Source: Mycobacterium sp. M26
GTDB taxonomy: Bacteria; Actinomycetota; Actinomycetes; Mycobacteriales; Mycobacteriaceae
Reading direction: 5' to 3'
NCBI RefSeq assembly: GCF_001494595.1
Contig: NZ_LN929908.1
Coordinates: 2,393,716 to 2,457,715 of the forward strand
DNA: 64,000 bases
This document shows, in pieces, positions 1 through 7,216 of the stretch; the stretch's first letter is position 1; the number at the start of each line of letters is the position of its first letter. A program made the translations under genes and the position numbers. Below the pieces are notes generated by a model, which saw only the letters and a list, made by a program, of their open reading frames with translations, was not told the origin of the DNA and did no database searches.

Positions 1-450
1 GTGCAGCCGGCCGAGTTGGGTCAGTGCCAGTTCCGCGTCCTGCTTGGTCGCACCGCGGATCTCATCCCCCACGACCGCTGGGGCGGCGTCATCGATCAGC
101 AGGGTGAAGATGCCGGTCTGCGGGTCGTAGTAGGAGTGAAAGCACTCGGCGATCGGCCCGCCGAGACGGGGCGCGACCTCGGTGTAGAACCTCACCTCAC
201 GCTCGTAAAGCCCCAGCGCGAGACCGGTCTGCCGGCTCACCGGGTCGGTGGCGGCAACCTTGAGGATGACCGTCGCCGGCCCGTCCTGACCGTCGGCGTA
301 GGTGAGCCCGATGCGGTAGCACTCGCTCATCTGGCCGGTGCCGATGCGATCGGCGGTGAAGGCGGTGACCGTACCGGCCCCGACGACGGCGGTCAGCCAT
401 TCGGCGGTCAGGTCACTGGGGCGTTCGACGACGAGGTCATTGGTCTGCAC
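1..450 (-). CDS. Phosphotransferase (kinase-like fold) family protein, 3' end outside window
   Basis: The first 150 codons of a gene that runs off the left edge. It opens with GTG and reads as the N-lobe of an aminoglycoside-phosphotransferase or EcKinase-like protein: an N-terminal 'LTAEWLTAVV' segment, a Gly-containing turn 'GTGQMSECYRI', a 'VILKVAA' strand with the likely ATP-contacting Lys, and a helix ending 'LALTQLGRLH'. The catalytic loop lies outside the window, so activity cannot be judged. Such proteins are common beside mycobacterial lipid-degradation genes, but substrates are mostly unknown. The opposite-strand reading frame over the same DNA is a shadow. Confidence 0.7.
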   Translation of the reverse strand, partial: MQTNDLVVERPSDLTAEWLTAVVGAGTVTAFTADRIGTGQMSECYRIGLTYADGQDGPATVILKVAATDPVSRQTGLALGLYEREVRFYTEVAPRLGGPIAECFHSYYDPQTGIFTLLIDDAAPAVVGDEIRGATKQDAELALTQLGRLH

Positions 451-522
451 CCGACCAACCTAGGGCACCCGGGGTCTTCGGCGATAGACCTTGCGGGCTA
501 TTTTTTGACGGCTGTCAAACAG

Positions 523-2043
523 CTAGCGGCCGGCCAGTGAGAACCCGGCCCATGCTTCGCGGCGGTGGGCATGCGGGTCGTATTCGATATGGGTGTGCCG
601 GTCGAACACCAGGACGGGCCGCTCCGGGTGCGAGTAGGTGGGCCAGCCGTCGCCGGGGACCCCGGTGCGGCTGAAGTTGCGCCACCGGCTCTGCACCTCC
701 CGGCTCACCCGCAGTGCGGAGGGCCGGTCGATCCCGACGGTCAGGGCACCCCCCAACCGGGTCCGGTAGATGTCGAACACCGCCAGCAGTTCCATCGCGT
801 GGGTGGCACCCAGACCCGACCAGTGCAGCGTGCGCGGTGCGTAGTCATACCGGTACACATAGGTCGGGACGTGGGAGCCGTGCGCTTCGGCGATCTGCCA
901 GGCCGCCGTACCGAAGGCGAAGTCGCCGCCGAGTTGCACGCAGGCCTCCGGACGGGGGTAGCCGGGGTAGGCCGCGGTGATGCGCTCGCGGGTCTCGGGT
1001 TCGGCGAACGCCAGCAGCTTCTCGATGGCGTGCTCGGAGGTCGGCAGTAGCTTCATGAACCGGGTGAACAACTTGCCCTCGTCGGCGTTGGTACCCACGA
1101 TCAGCGGAACCTTGTGCGCTGCACCGGTTCTCATCGCCTCGATCGGGTCGAGCGGCAGAATGTCGTCACCGTGGGTCGGGCCGACAGCGAAAGCGCCGTC
1201 CATTTCGTGCAGGCTACGTTCGAGCAGCAGGTCCAGGGTGGTGACCAGATCGGCGGGCCGGGCCCGCATCAGGGCCGCGGCGGCATCGGTACCCTCGGCG
1301 CCGAGCGCGTCGGCGAATTTACGGGCAATCGCCGCAGCGGTCTCTCCGGTGCTGACCAGACCCGAGGCCGGGCTCTCCGAAATCGCCTGCCGGAACAGGC
1401 CTTCGGCCTCGGGAACGGCGAGCAGGGTCGCCACGGCGTGCGCGCCGGCGCTTTCCCCGAAGATCGTGACATTGTCGGGATCGCCGCCGAACGTGGCGAT
1501 GTTGTCGCGCACCCAGCGCAGCGACATCACCAGATCACGCAGGAACAGATTGCTGTCGATAGGGAACTCGGGTGTCGACAGCGAGGACAGGTCCACGCAG
1601 CCGAGCGCCCCCAGCCGGTAGTTGACCGACACGTACACGCACCCTCGGCGGGCCAGCGCCGCGCCGTCATAGAGCGGTGTGGCCGAACTGCCCATGATGT
1701 AGCCGCCGCCGTGGATGAAGAACATCACCGGCAGCGGCTCGCCCTCGGGTGCCGGGCCCGGCCACTGCGGCGTCACCACGTTGAGGGTCAGGCAGTCCTC
1801 GCTCATCGGCTGGTACTTGCCGACCCCGAGCATCGTGTAACGGCGCTGCTGCGGGGCGCAGTTGGCAAAGCTGTGGCAGTACCGCACCCCACGCCAGGGC
1901 TGGGGCGGCTGCGGGGCGCGAAGCCGCAACGCACCCACCGGCGGCCGGGCGTAGGGAATGGACCGCCATCGGTTGACGCCGTCGCTGGTGAACCCTTCGA
2001 CGACGCCGCCGGTGGTCGTCGCGCGGACGGTGTGTTCGTGCAT
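523..2043 (-). CDS. Type B carboxylesterase / para-nitrobenzyl esterase family
   Basis: A 506-residue alpha/beta hydrolase expected to cleave carboxylic esters. The oxyanion-hole HGGG is at residues 111-114, the 'SEDCLTLNV' family signature near 81-89, the nucleophile Ser198 lies in GESAGA, and a C-terminal 'GATHAMEL' carries the probable catalytic His. No signal peptide is visible, so it is probably cytosolic. The frame is open further upstream, but the ATG at 2043 begins the conserved 'VRATTTGGVVEGF' start of the fold and leaves 74 bp shared with the divergent lipoprotein gene. The natural substrate cannot be read from sequence. Confidence 0.85.
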   Translation of the reverse strand: MHEHTVRATTTGGVVEGFTSDGVNRWRSIPYARPPVGALRLRAPQPPQPWRGVRYCHSFANCAPQQRRYTMLGVGKYQPMSEDCLTLNVVTPQWPGPAPEGEPLPVMFFIHGGGYIMGSSATPLYDGAALARRGCVYVSVNYRLGALGCVDLSSLSTPEFPIDSNLFLRDLVMSLRWVRDNIATFGGDPDNVTIFGESAGAHAVATLLAVPEAEGLFRQAISESPASGLVSTGETAAAIARKFADALGAEGTDAAAALMRARPADLVTTLDLLLERSLHEMDGAFAVGPTHGDDILPLDPIEAMRTGAAHKVPLIVGTNADEGKLFTRFMKLLPTSEHAIEKLLAFAEPETRERITAAYPGYPRPEACVQLGGDFAFGTAAWQIAEAHGSHVPTYVYRYDYAPRTLHWSGLGATHAMELLAVFDIYRTRLGGALTVGIDRPSALRVSREVQSRWRNFSRTGVPGDGWPTYSHPERPVLVFDRHTHIEYDPHAHRREAWAGFSLAGR

Positions 2044-2117
2044 CACTCGACGGTAGCGAACAACCGCCACCGACGCGCCTGACGTCCCGCTCAGCTGGGT
2101 GCCGTTAGCCTTGCTGG

Positions 2118-2795
2118 ATGCGAATTGCCGTGTTGCTCGCAGCGTCGCTGCTGGTCGCCGGATGTTCCGGGTCGACAGGCGGACAGCCGCGCCCGACGGC
2201 CCTGACACCCATCACACCGACGCCCAAAACCTCGTCGACGTCACCGACGACGACCACCAGCTCGACCGCCGCGCCGCCGCCGGGAGTCCCGATCGCCGGG
2301 GTGATCACCTGGATCGAAGGCGGCGCCCCGGTCGACGCCGCCGGGTATCACATCGCGCTGCGCGGCGGGGCCAGTACCGATCTCGGTGACGACATCGCGT
2401 TCACCACAGCGGCGGGCACCACCTGCATGACCGACGCCAAGCACGGCGCTGCCGGCCTGGCCTGCCTTGTGGAGCTGACCGACCCGCCACCGCAACCGCC
2501 TGATGTGTACGGGCAGTGGAAGGGCGGCTGGGTCGACTTCGACGGTGCCACCGTGCTGATCGGCTCAGCGCACGGCGATCCGGGCCGGTTCGGCAGCGGA
2601 CAGGGCCCGGCTCTGCCACCGGACTCCTCGCTGTCCTTCGGCGATTACCGGTGCCGCACCGACGCCGAGGCACTGTACTGCGTCAACTACGCCCATCAGT
2701 CGGCCATCCGCATGGCCGCCAGCGGGGTGGACTCCTACGCGTGCGCCCAGCAGATCACCCCGCCGCCCGGGATCGGGCTGAAATACGTGTGCTAG
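2118..2795 (+). CDS. Putative lipoprotein
   Basis: A 225-residue exported protein. A short hydrophobic signal sequence ends in a lipobox LLVAGC with Cys16 as the lipidation site, followed by a Pro/Thr/Ser-rich linker to about residue 60. The remainder is a compact domain with six Cys residues that could form disulfides outside the cell. I do not recognise the domain; it has the look of mycobacterial Lpp-type lipoproteins. Its stop codon overlaps that of the convergent exporter gene by 3 bases, and the start lies 74 bp from a divergent esterase gene. Confidence 0.75.
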   Translation: MRIAVLLAASLLVAGCSGSTGGQPRPTALTPITPTPKTSSTSPTTTTSSTAAPPPGVPIAGVITWIEGGAPVDAAGYHIALRGGASTDLGDDIAFTTAAGTTCMTDAKHGAAGLACLVELTDPPPQPPDVYGQWKGGWVDFDGATVLIGSAHGDPGRFGSGQGPALPPDSSLSFGDYRCRTDAEALYCVNYAHQSAIRMAASGVDSYACAQQITPPPGIGLKYVC

Positions 2796-3700
2796 TGCGC
2801 CGGATAGGCGTGCACGACTGCGGTGTTCAGTGTGGGGATCGCGTGGGTCAGCGCGTGCTCGGCGTCATGCGCGAGTTGGTGGGCCTGACGCAGGCTCAGC
2901 TGCGGGTCCACGTCGAGCTCCACGTCGGCGTCCAGCCGTAACCCGACCCACCTCATCCGGACCCGTTGCACCCCAAGTACTCCGGGCTGCCGGGCCAGTT
3001 CGCGGTAGGCGGTGTCGACCAGAGTCGGGTCCACACTGTCGAGCAGCCGGCCGAAGACCTCCCGGGCGGCGACGACCATGACCACCACGATCGCTGCCGC
3101 GATGAGCAGCCCGATGATCGGGTCGGCGGCCGGGAACCCCAGCGCCACCCCGATCGCCCCGAGTACCACGGCCAGCGACGTCAAACCGTCGGCGCGAGCG
3201 TGCATTCCGTCGGCCTGTAGCGCAGCCGAGGAGATCCGCTTGCCGACCCGGATGCGGTAGAGCGCCACGAGCTCGTTGCCGACGAAGCCGACCAGACCGG
3301 CCGCGGCGACCCAGCCGACGTGGGAGATCGGCGCGGGATGGAGCAGACGCTGGATCGCCTGGACGGCGGCGACCACGGCGGAGATCCCGATCACCGCGAC
3401 GACGAACAGCCCGGCGAGGTCTTCGGCCCGGCCCAGCCCGTAGGTGTAGCGCCGACTCGGGTTCCGTCTGCCGAGTGCGAACGCGATCCACAGCGGGATC
3501 GCGGTGAGCGCGTCGGAGAAGTTGTGGATCGTATCGGCAAGCAGCGCAACAGATCCCGATATCACTACGATGGCCACCTGCACCACGGCTGTGACGGCCA
3601 GCGCAGCCAGGCTGATCTTGACCGCGCGGATGCCGGCGGCGCTGTCGCGCATCGCGTCGTCAACCCGGCCCGCGTGGTCATGGCTGTGTCCGTGCCCCAT
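2792..3700 (-). CDS. Cation diffusion facilitator metal exporter (Rv2025c-like)
   Basis: A 302-residue CDF-family transporter that should export divalent metal by proton exchange at the inner membrane. It begins with a His-rich 'MGHGHSHDHAG' and has about six membrane segments. HxxxD/DxxxH-type metal-site motifs lie in 'ADTIHNFSDAL' and 'ADGMHARADG', followed by a cytoplasmic C-terminal domain with scattered His. The ATG overlaps the kmtR stop codon (TGATG), implying translational coupling. As I recall, KmtR controls the CDF exporter gene Rv2025c in M. tuberculosis for nickel and cobalt; here regulator and exporter are in one operon. Metal specificity is inferred from the regulator. Confidence 0.88.
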   Translation of the reverse strand: MGHGHSHDHAGRVDDAMRDSAAGIRAVKISLAALAVTAVVQVAIVVISGSVALLADTIHNFSDALTAIPLWIAFALGRRNPSRRYTYGLGRAEDLAGLFVVAVIGISAVVAAVQAIQRLLHPAPISHVGWVAAAGLVGFVGNELVALYRIRVGKRISSAALQADGMHARADGLTSLAVVLGAIGVALGFPAADPIIGLLIAAAIVVVMVVAAREVFGRLLDSVDPTLVDTAYRELARQPGVLGVQRVRMRWVGLRLDADVELDVDPQLSLRQAHQLAHDAEHALTHAIPTLNTAVVHAYPAH

Positions 3701-4050
3701 CACGCTCCCCCGCCCTGATGGTGTGCCGGTACCCCACCGGCGGCATGCTCGGCGTTGAACACCGCATCGGTGACCAGTTGGCGCACATGGTCGTTCTCCA
3801 GCCGGTAGAACACCTGGGTGCCCTCCCGCCGGGTCCGGACCAGTCGCGCCATCCGTAGCTTGGCCAGGTGCTGGGACACCGACGGACCCGGTTTGCCGAC
3901 CCGTTCGACAAGGTCGTTGACACTGAGTTCGGCGTCCCGCAGCGCCCACAGCAGTTGCACCCGGGTGGCGTCGGCGAGCATGCGGAACACCTCGACGACG
4001 AGGGCGGCATGATCGTCGGCCAACCTAGATGCATCAATATCTGCATTCAT
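3700..4050 (-). CDS. kmtR: ArsR/SmtB-family nickel/cobalt sensor KmtR
   Basis: A 116-residue winged-helix repressor. The HTH region is 'KPGPSVSQHLAKLRMARLV' and a C-terminal helix follows. With the ATG at 4050 as residue 1, His88, Glu101, His102, His110 and His111 fall at exactly the positions reported for the nickel/cobalt site of M. tuberculosis KmtR. That supports both identity and start choice; a longer upstream reading adds ten unconserved residues. It lies 11 bp after a small Cys/His protein gene and overlaps the exporter gene downstream. Metal binding is expected to release DNA and open the operon. A short palindrome lies over its start codon. Confidence 0.88.
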   Translation of the reverse strand: MNADIDASRLADDHAALVVEVFRMLADATRVQLLWALRDAELSVNDLVERVGKPGPSVSQHLAKLRMARLVRTRREGTQVFYRLENDHVRQLVTDAVFNAEHAAGGVPAHHQGGGA

Positions 4051-4057
4051 AAGCAGA
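4040..4057. promoter_or_regulatory. Short palindrome over the kmtR start, possible operator
   Basis: TCTGC-N8-GCAGA, a perfect inverted repeat with 5-bp arms. It spans the kmtR ATG and most of the 11-bp gap after the preceding gene. ArsR-family repressors bind AT-rich imperfect palindromes, and this stretch is much more AT-rich than its surroundings. The position would allow autoregulation of an internal kmtR-exporter transcript. It could be chance, as the arms are short. Confidence 0.35.
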
Positions 4058-4061
4058 TAGA

Positions 4062-4223
4062 TTAGCGGACCGGCTCCCATGCGATGATGGGCAGCACGTC
4101 AGCGGCGTGCAGCGTGCACACCGCGATGGTGTAGGTCTCGCCGTTCTCCGCTGCACGGACCACCCGGATTCGGGCGGGGTGTCGACATTCCTCGCTGTCG
4201 ACGAGGAACTCGCACGCAATCAT
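4062..4223 (-). CDS. Small Cys/His protein heading the kmtR operon
   Basis: A 53-residue protein with Cys4, Cys13, His15, Cys36 and His39, the last two as a CxxH pair, consistent with a single zinc- or other metal-binding site. GAAAGG lies 9 bases before the ATG at 4223; an in-frame ATG at 4232 sits directly against it, so the inner start is preferred. It is 11 bp from kmtR on the same strand and therefore probably cotranscribed with the sensor and exporter. I do not recognise a family. A metal-buffering or regulatory role is inference from residues and context only. Confidence 0.6.
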   Translation of the reverse strand: MIACEFLVDSEECRHPARIRVVRAAENGETYTIAVCTLHAADVLPIIAWEPVR

Positions 4224-4327
4224 GTCGATCATCCTTTCGTTGAGGACGACCGTATGGCCGGGGCCACCTGCCTGGCTTGTGCCGGTGATCCAACGTCTGC
4301 GCGGCCCTTGTGGGCCGGACACGACGG

Positions 4328-5425
4328 TCAGCCGGCGATGACGCCTTTGGCCCGCAACAGCGGGAACACCCCTTCGGCGAACCAGTACGCCTCTTCCAGA
4401 TGCGGGTAGCCGGACAGGATGAACTCGTCGAACCCGAGCGAGTGGTACTCCCAGATCAGGTTGGCCACTTCTTCATGGCTGCCGACGAGGGCCGTACCGG
4501 CCCCGCCGCGCACCAGACCGACGCCCGCCCACAGGTTGGGGTAGATCTCGAGTTTGTCGATCTGGCCGCCGTGCAGTGCGGTCATCCGGCGCTGACCCTC
4601 GGAGTCCGACCGGGAGTGCAGCTTGGTGGCCTCCTGGATCTGCTCGGGTGTCAGTTCCTTGACCAACTCCTCGGCCAGCGCCCACGCCGCCGCCGAGGTG
4701 TCCCGGCTGATCGTGTGCAGGCGGATCCCGAATCGCAGGCTCCGGCCCCGCTGCGCGGCGAGGTCACTAACCTTGCTGATCTTCGCGGCAGCGGCCTGTG
4801 GCGGCTCACCCCAGGTCAGATAGACGTCGACATGCTCGGCGGCGATCGGAAGCGCGGCGGCCGACGAGCCGCCGAAATAGAACTGCGGCAACGGATTCGG
4901 TGGTTCGGAGACCCGGCCGTCCCGGATCGTGAAGTACTCGCCGCTGAAGTCGAAAGACTCGGTCTCCCAGATCGACTTGACGATGTGCAGGAATTCCCCG
5001 GTGCGCGAATACCGTTCGTCGTGGCTGAGCCAGTCCCCGAACCGGCGCTGTTCGGAATCGTCGCCGCCGCTGACCACGTTGAGCAGCAGCCGGCCGTCGG
5101 AGAACCGCTGGAACGTCGCAGCCTGCTGGGCGGCCAGGGTGGGCGGCACCAGGCCGGGCCGGAAGGCCACCAGGAATTTCAGCCGCTCGGTTTCGGCGAG
5201 CATGGCCGAGGCCGTCAACCAGGCGTCCTCGCACCACGTCCCGGTGGGCGTGAGAACGCCTTCATAGCCCAGCCGGTCAGCGGCCCTGGCGATCTCGGCC
5301 AGATACCGTCGGCCGGGTGCCCGGTACCCGGCCGGGATCGCATGGTGGGTCGACGCATGCGAGGCGCCGACGATGGAGCGGCTGTCACCGTTGGTGGGCA
5401 GGAACCAGAAGAACTTCGCCGACAT
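4328..5425 (-). CDS. ssuD: FMNH2-dependent alkanesulfonate monooxygenase-like (LLM class)
   Basis: A 365-residue TIM-barrel flavin-dependent monooxygenase of the bacterial luciferase-like class, close in length to SsuD (about 380 residues). SsuD-type features include 'FFWFLPTNGDSRSIVG' at the N-terminus, 'NVVSGGDD', 'DERYSRTGEFL' and 'LSGYPHLEEAYWFAEGVFPLL' near the C-terminus. It would release sulfite from alkanesulfonates with reduced flavin from a separate reductase. No ssuABC transporter or reductase is adjacent. Directly upstream lies a short open tail that might be a remnant of another gene. SsuD identity within the class is likely but not certain, since dimethylsulfone and alkane enzymes look similar. 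Confidence 0.75.
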   Translation of the reverse strand: MSAKFFWFLPTNGDSRSIVGASHASTHHAIPAGYRAPGRRYLAEIARAADRLGYEGVLTPTGTWCEDAWLTASAMLAETERLKFLVAFRPGLVPPTLAAQQAATFQRFSDGRLLLNVVSGGDDSEQRRFGDWLSHDERYSRTGEFLHIVKSIWETESFDFSGEYFTIRDGRVSEPPNPLPQFYFGGSSAAALPIAAEHVDVYLTWGEPPQAAAAKISKVSDLAAQRGRSLRFGIRLHTISRDTSAAAWALAEELVKELTPEQIQEATKLHSRSDSEGQRRMTALHGGQIDKLEIYPNLWAGVGLVRGGAGTALVGSHEEVANLIWEYHSLGFDEFILSGYPHLEEAYWFAEGVFPLLRAKGVIAG

Positions 5426-5435
5426 CCGTTACCCC

Positions 5436-5528
5436 CTAGTTGGCGCTGATGAGACTGGACTGAAGTGCGCTGTTGTAGCGGCGGTCGACCCACTTGGCGA
5501 AGTCCAGGCGCTGGCGCGTTCGGTCGAC
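5436..5528 (-). pseudogene. Orphan coding tail, possible remnant of a gene upstream of ssuD
   Basis: The frame ending with TAG 10 bases before the SsuD-like start reads '...RLDFAKWVDRRYNSAL' and stops after 'ISAN'. It looks like the C-terminal helix of a periplasmic sulfonate/nitrate-binding protein. Farther upstream the frame loses any protein-like character and reaches the 3' end of the next gene, so at most a fragment remains. Operons with a binding-protein gene before ssuD are common, so a deletion is plausible. The 187-bp stretch from 5439 to 5625 otherwise shows nothing I can name. Confidence 0.25.
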
Positions 5529-5625
5529 AGTAGGAACAGCCCGCGACACGGATAAGGGTTTGATTCGTGATGAAGAAATCGCCGGGGTCAGCTCAGCCGG
5601 CGCCGACGTCGCGACGGGAGGTCGG

Positions 5626-5955
5626 TCAGCGCCATCCGTCGGCGGCTTTGGCCGCCTTCACCAGTGCGTCGCAGAGGTGCCGAAGCTCGGCGCGGTCGGC
5701 ACCCTCATCGACCGCGGTCGCCACATCCTCGGCAGCGCATCGCACCTGGTAGACCCGGTCGGACAACTCGGCGGCCTCGTCGGCAGTCAGGACCACGGCG
5801 TCGGCGGGCACCGAGGTGCCCTTGACCATGGCGCGCTGCTCGTAAGCGCGCTGGCGGCAGGACTGCCGGCAGTACTGCCGGCGCCGGCCCAACCCGGAAT
5901 CGGCCACTTCGCGGCCGCACCAACGGCACGGCTGCGGGCGGGTACGACGCGTCAC
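5626..5955 (-). CDS. Conserved Cys-rich small protein (Rv2049c-like)
   Basis: A 109-residue protein beginning at GTG with 'TRRTRPQPCRWCGREVA'. The N-terminal part has CxxC followed by 'QYCRQSCRQRAYEQRA', a four-Cys arrangement typical of a zinc ribbon, then a predominantly helical acidic half. It is divergently transcribed from rbpA, the same arrangement I recall for Rv2049c/Rv2050. An ATG further upstream (6042) would place the start inside the rbpA promoter and adds residues of no protein-like character, so the GTG is preferred. Function unknown; a nucleic-acid-binding role would be inference from the zinc-ribbon look. Confidence 0.7.
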   Translation of the reverse strand: MTRRTRPQPCRWCGREVADSGLGRRRQYCRQSCRQRAYEQRAMVKGTSVPADAVVLTADEAAELSDRVYQVRCAAEDVATAVDEGADRAELRHLCDALVKAAKAADGWR

Positions 5956-6013
5956 GCCTAAGGACTGTAGACGGCTGGGGCCGGTGATCCCGGTATCATG
6001 GACGGTCGGGTCG

Positions 6014-6039
6014 GGAACTGCGGACATAGGTCTTGCGTT
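6014..6039 (+). promoter_or_regulatory. ECF-sigma-type promoter of rbpA (GGAAC-N18-GTT)
   Basis: GGGAAC at 6013-6018 and CGTT at 6036-6039 with 18 bases between the GGAAC and GTT cores. This matches the consensus of the oxidative/envelope-stress ECF sigma factors (SigH/SigE in mycobacteria, SigR in Streptomyces). The predicted start site would be near 6046, leaving a leader of about 35 bases before the rbpA ATG. In Streptomyces rbpA is a known SigR target. Assignment to a particular sigma factor here is inference. Confidence 0.6.
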
Positions 6040-6079
6040 CACTATCCGGACTTCATATTTGGCTTAGGAGATGTTGACG

Positions 6080-6418
6080 ATGGCTGATCGTGTCTTGAGA
6101 GGCAGCCGGCTCGGAGCCGTGAGCTACGAGACTGACCGCAACCACGACCTGGCGCCGCGTCAGATTGCGCGGTACCGCACTGAGAACGGCGAGGAGTTCG
6201 ACGTTCCGTTCGCCGACGACGCCGAGATTCCCGGCACCTGGCTGTGCCGCAACGGCCTGGAGGGCACCCTGATCGAGGGTGACCTGCCCGAGCCCAAGAA
6301 GGTCAAGCCGCCGCGCACCCACTGGGACATGCTGCTGGAGCGCCGGTCGATCGAGGAACTCGACGAGCTGCTCAAAGAGCGCCTCGACCTGATCAAGACC
6401 AAGCGTCGCGGCACCTAG
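6080..6418 (+). CDS. rbpA: RNA polymerase-binding protein RbpA
   Basis: A 112-residue actinobacterial transcription factor, nearly identical to mycobacterial RbpA from 'MADRVLRGSRLGAVSYETD' onward. It has the N-terminal tail, the RbpA core domain, the basic linker 'EPKKVKPPRTHWDML' that contacts promoter DNA, and the C-terminal sigma-interaction helices ('LLERRSIEELDELL'). It binds RNA polymerase holoenzyme with SigA or SigB and stabilises the open complex. The ATG at 6080 is chosen over one at 6071 because it has AGGAG 9 bases upstream and gives the canonical N-terminus. It ends 12 bp from the convergent ppm1 gene. Likely stress-inducible through the ECF-type promoter upstream. Confidence 0.97.
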   Translation: MADRVLRGSRLGAVSYETDRNHDLAPRQIARYRTENGEEFDVPFADDAEIPGTWLCRNGLEGTLIEGDLPEPKKVKPPRTHWDMLLERRSIEELDELLKERLDLIKTKRRGT

Positions 6419-6430
6419 TCCGAAACGGGA

Positions 6431-7216
6431 CTAGCGGACCACGCCCCGGGCGCGGTCCAGGCGCCCGCCGATCCCCCACTGGGCGACCTTCACCATCGCC
6501 TCACGGATGTTCGAACCGCTCATCTTCGACACGCCGAGTTCGCGCTCGCTGAAGGTGATCGGCACCTCCACCACGCTGAATCCGCTGTTGATGGTGCGCC
6601 AGGTCAGGTCGATCTGGAAGCAGTAGCCCTTGGAGTCGACGGCCGACAGGTCGATCTTCTCCAGCACCTCGCGCCGGTAGGCGCGGTAGCCGGCGGTGAT
6701 GTCATGGATGCCGACACCCAGCAGCACCCGCGAGTAGGTGTTGGCGGTCTTGGACAGCACCAGCCGCCGCCACGGCCAGTTGCGCACCGTACCGCCATCG
6801 ACATAGCGCGAGCCGATCGCCAGGTCGGCCCCGTTGTCGATGGCGTCCAGCAACCGGTAGAGCTGTTCGGGGGCGTGGCTGCCGTCGGCGTCCATCTCGA
6901 CCAGGACGTTGTACTGGCGGCTGAGCCCCCAGGCGAAGCCGGCCAGGTAGGCCGCACCGAGCCCGTCCTTGGCGGTGCGGTGCATGACGTGCAGACGGTC
7001 CGGGTCAGCCAGGGACAGCTCGTCGGCCAGCGCACCGGTACCGTCCGGGCTGCCGTCGTCGACGACCAGCACGTGCACGTCGGGACGGGCCTTGTGCACC
7101 CGGCCCAGGATCAACGGCAGGTTCTCCAGCTCGTTGAAGGTGGGGATGATCACCAGGGTGCGCTGGCTGGGACGCGGCGCGCCCTTGTCAGAGCCCTTCT
7201 TGCCCTGGTCGCTCAT
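6431..7216 (-). CDS. ppm1: Polyprenol-phosphate mannose synthase Ppm1
   Basis: A 261-residue GT2-family glycosyltransferase that transfers mannose from GDP-mannose to polyprenyl phosphate, supplying the donor for lipomannan, lipoarabinomannan and protein mannosylation. Visible motifs are 'LVIIPTFNELENL', 'VLVVDDGSPDGTG', the metal-binding 'EMDADGSH', and 'GSRYVDGGTVRNWPWRR' typical of DPM synthases. In M. tuberculosis this domain is fused behind Lnt in one polypeptide; here it is a separate gene. Its ATG overlaps the lnt stop by 4 bp, so the two are translationally coupled. No membrane segment is visible; membrane association probably depends on Lnt or peripheral contact. Confidence 0.93.
   Translation of the reverse strand: MSDQGKKGSDKGAPRPSQRTLVIIPTFNELENLPLILGRVHKARPDVHVLVVDDGSPDGTGALADELSLADPDRLHVMHRTAKDGLGAAYLAGFAWGLSRQYNVLVEMDADGSHAPEQLYRLLDAIDNGADLAIGSRYVDGGTVRNWPWRRLVLSKTANTYSRVLLGVGIHDITAGYRAYRREVLEKIDLSAVDSKGYCFQIDLTWRTINSGFSVVEVPITFSERELGVSKMSGSNIREAMVKVAQWGIGGRLDRARGVVR

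Noticed and set aside
1..540. Plus-strand frame of 179 codons at the left edge
   Set aside because: The minus strand encodes a kinase-like N-lobe with sensible motifs; the plus frame has none.
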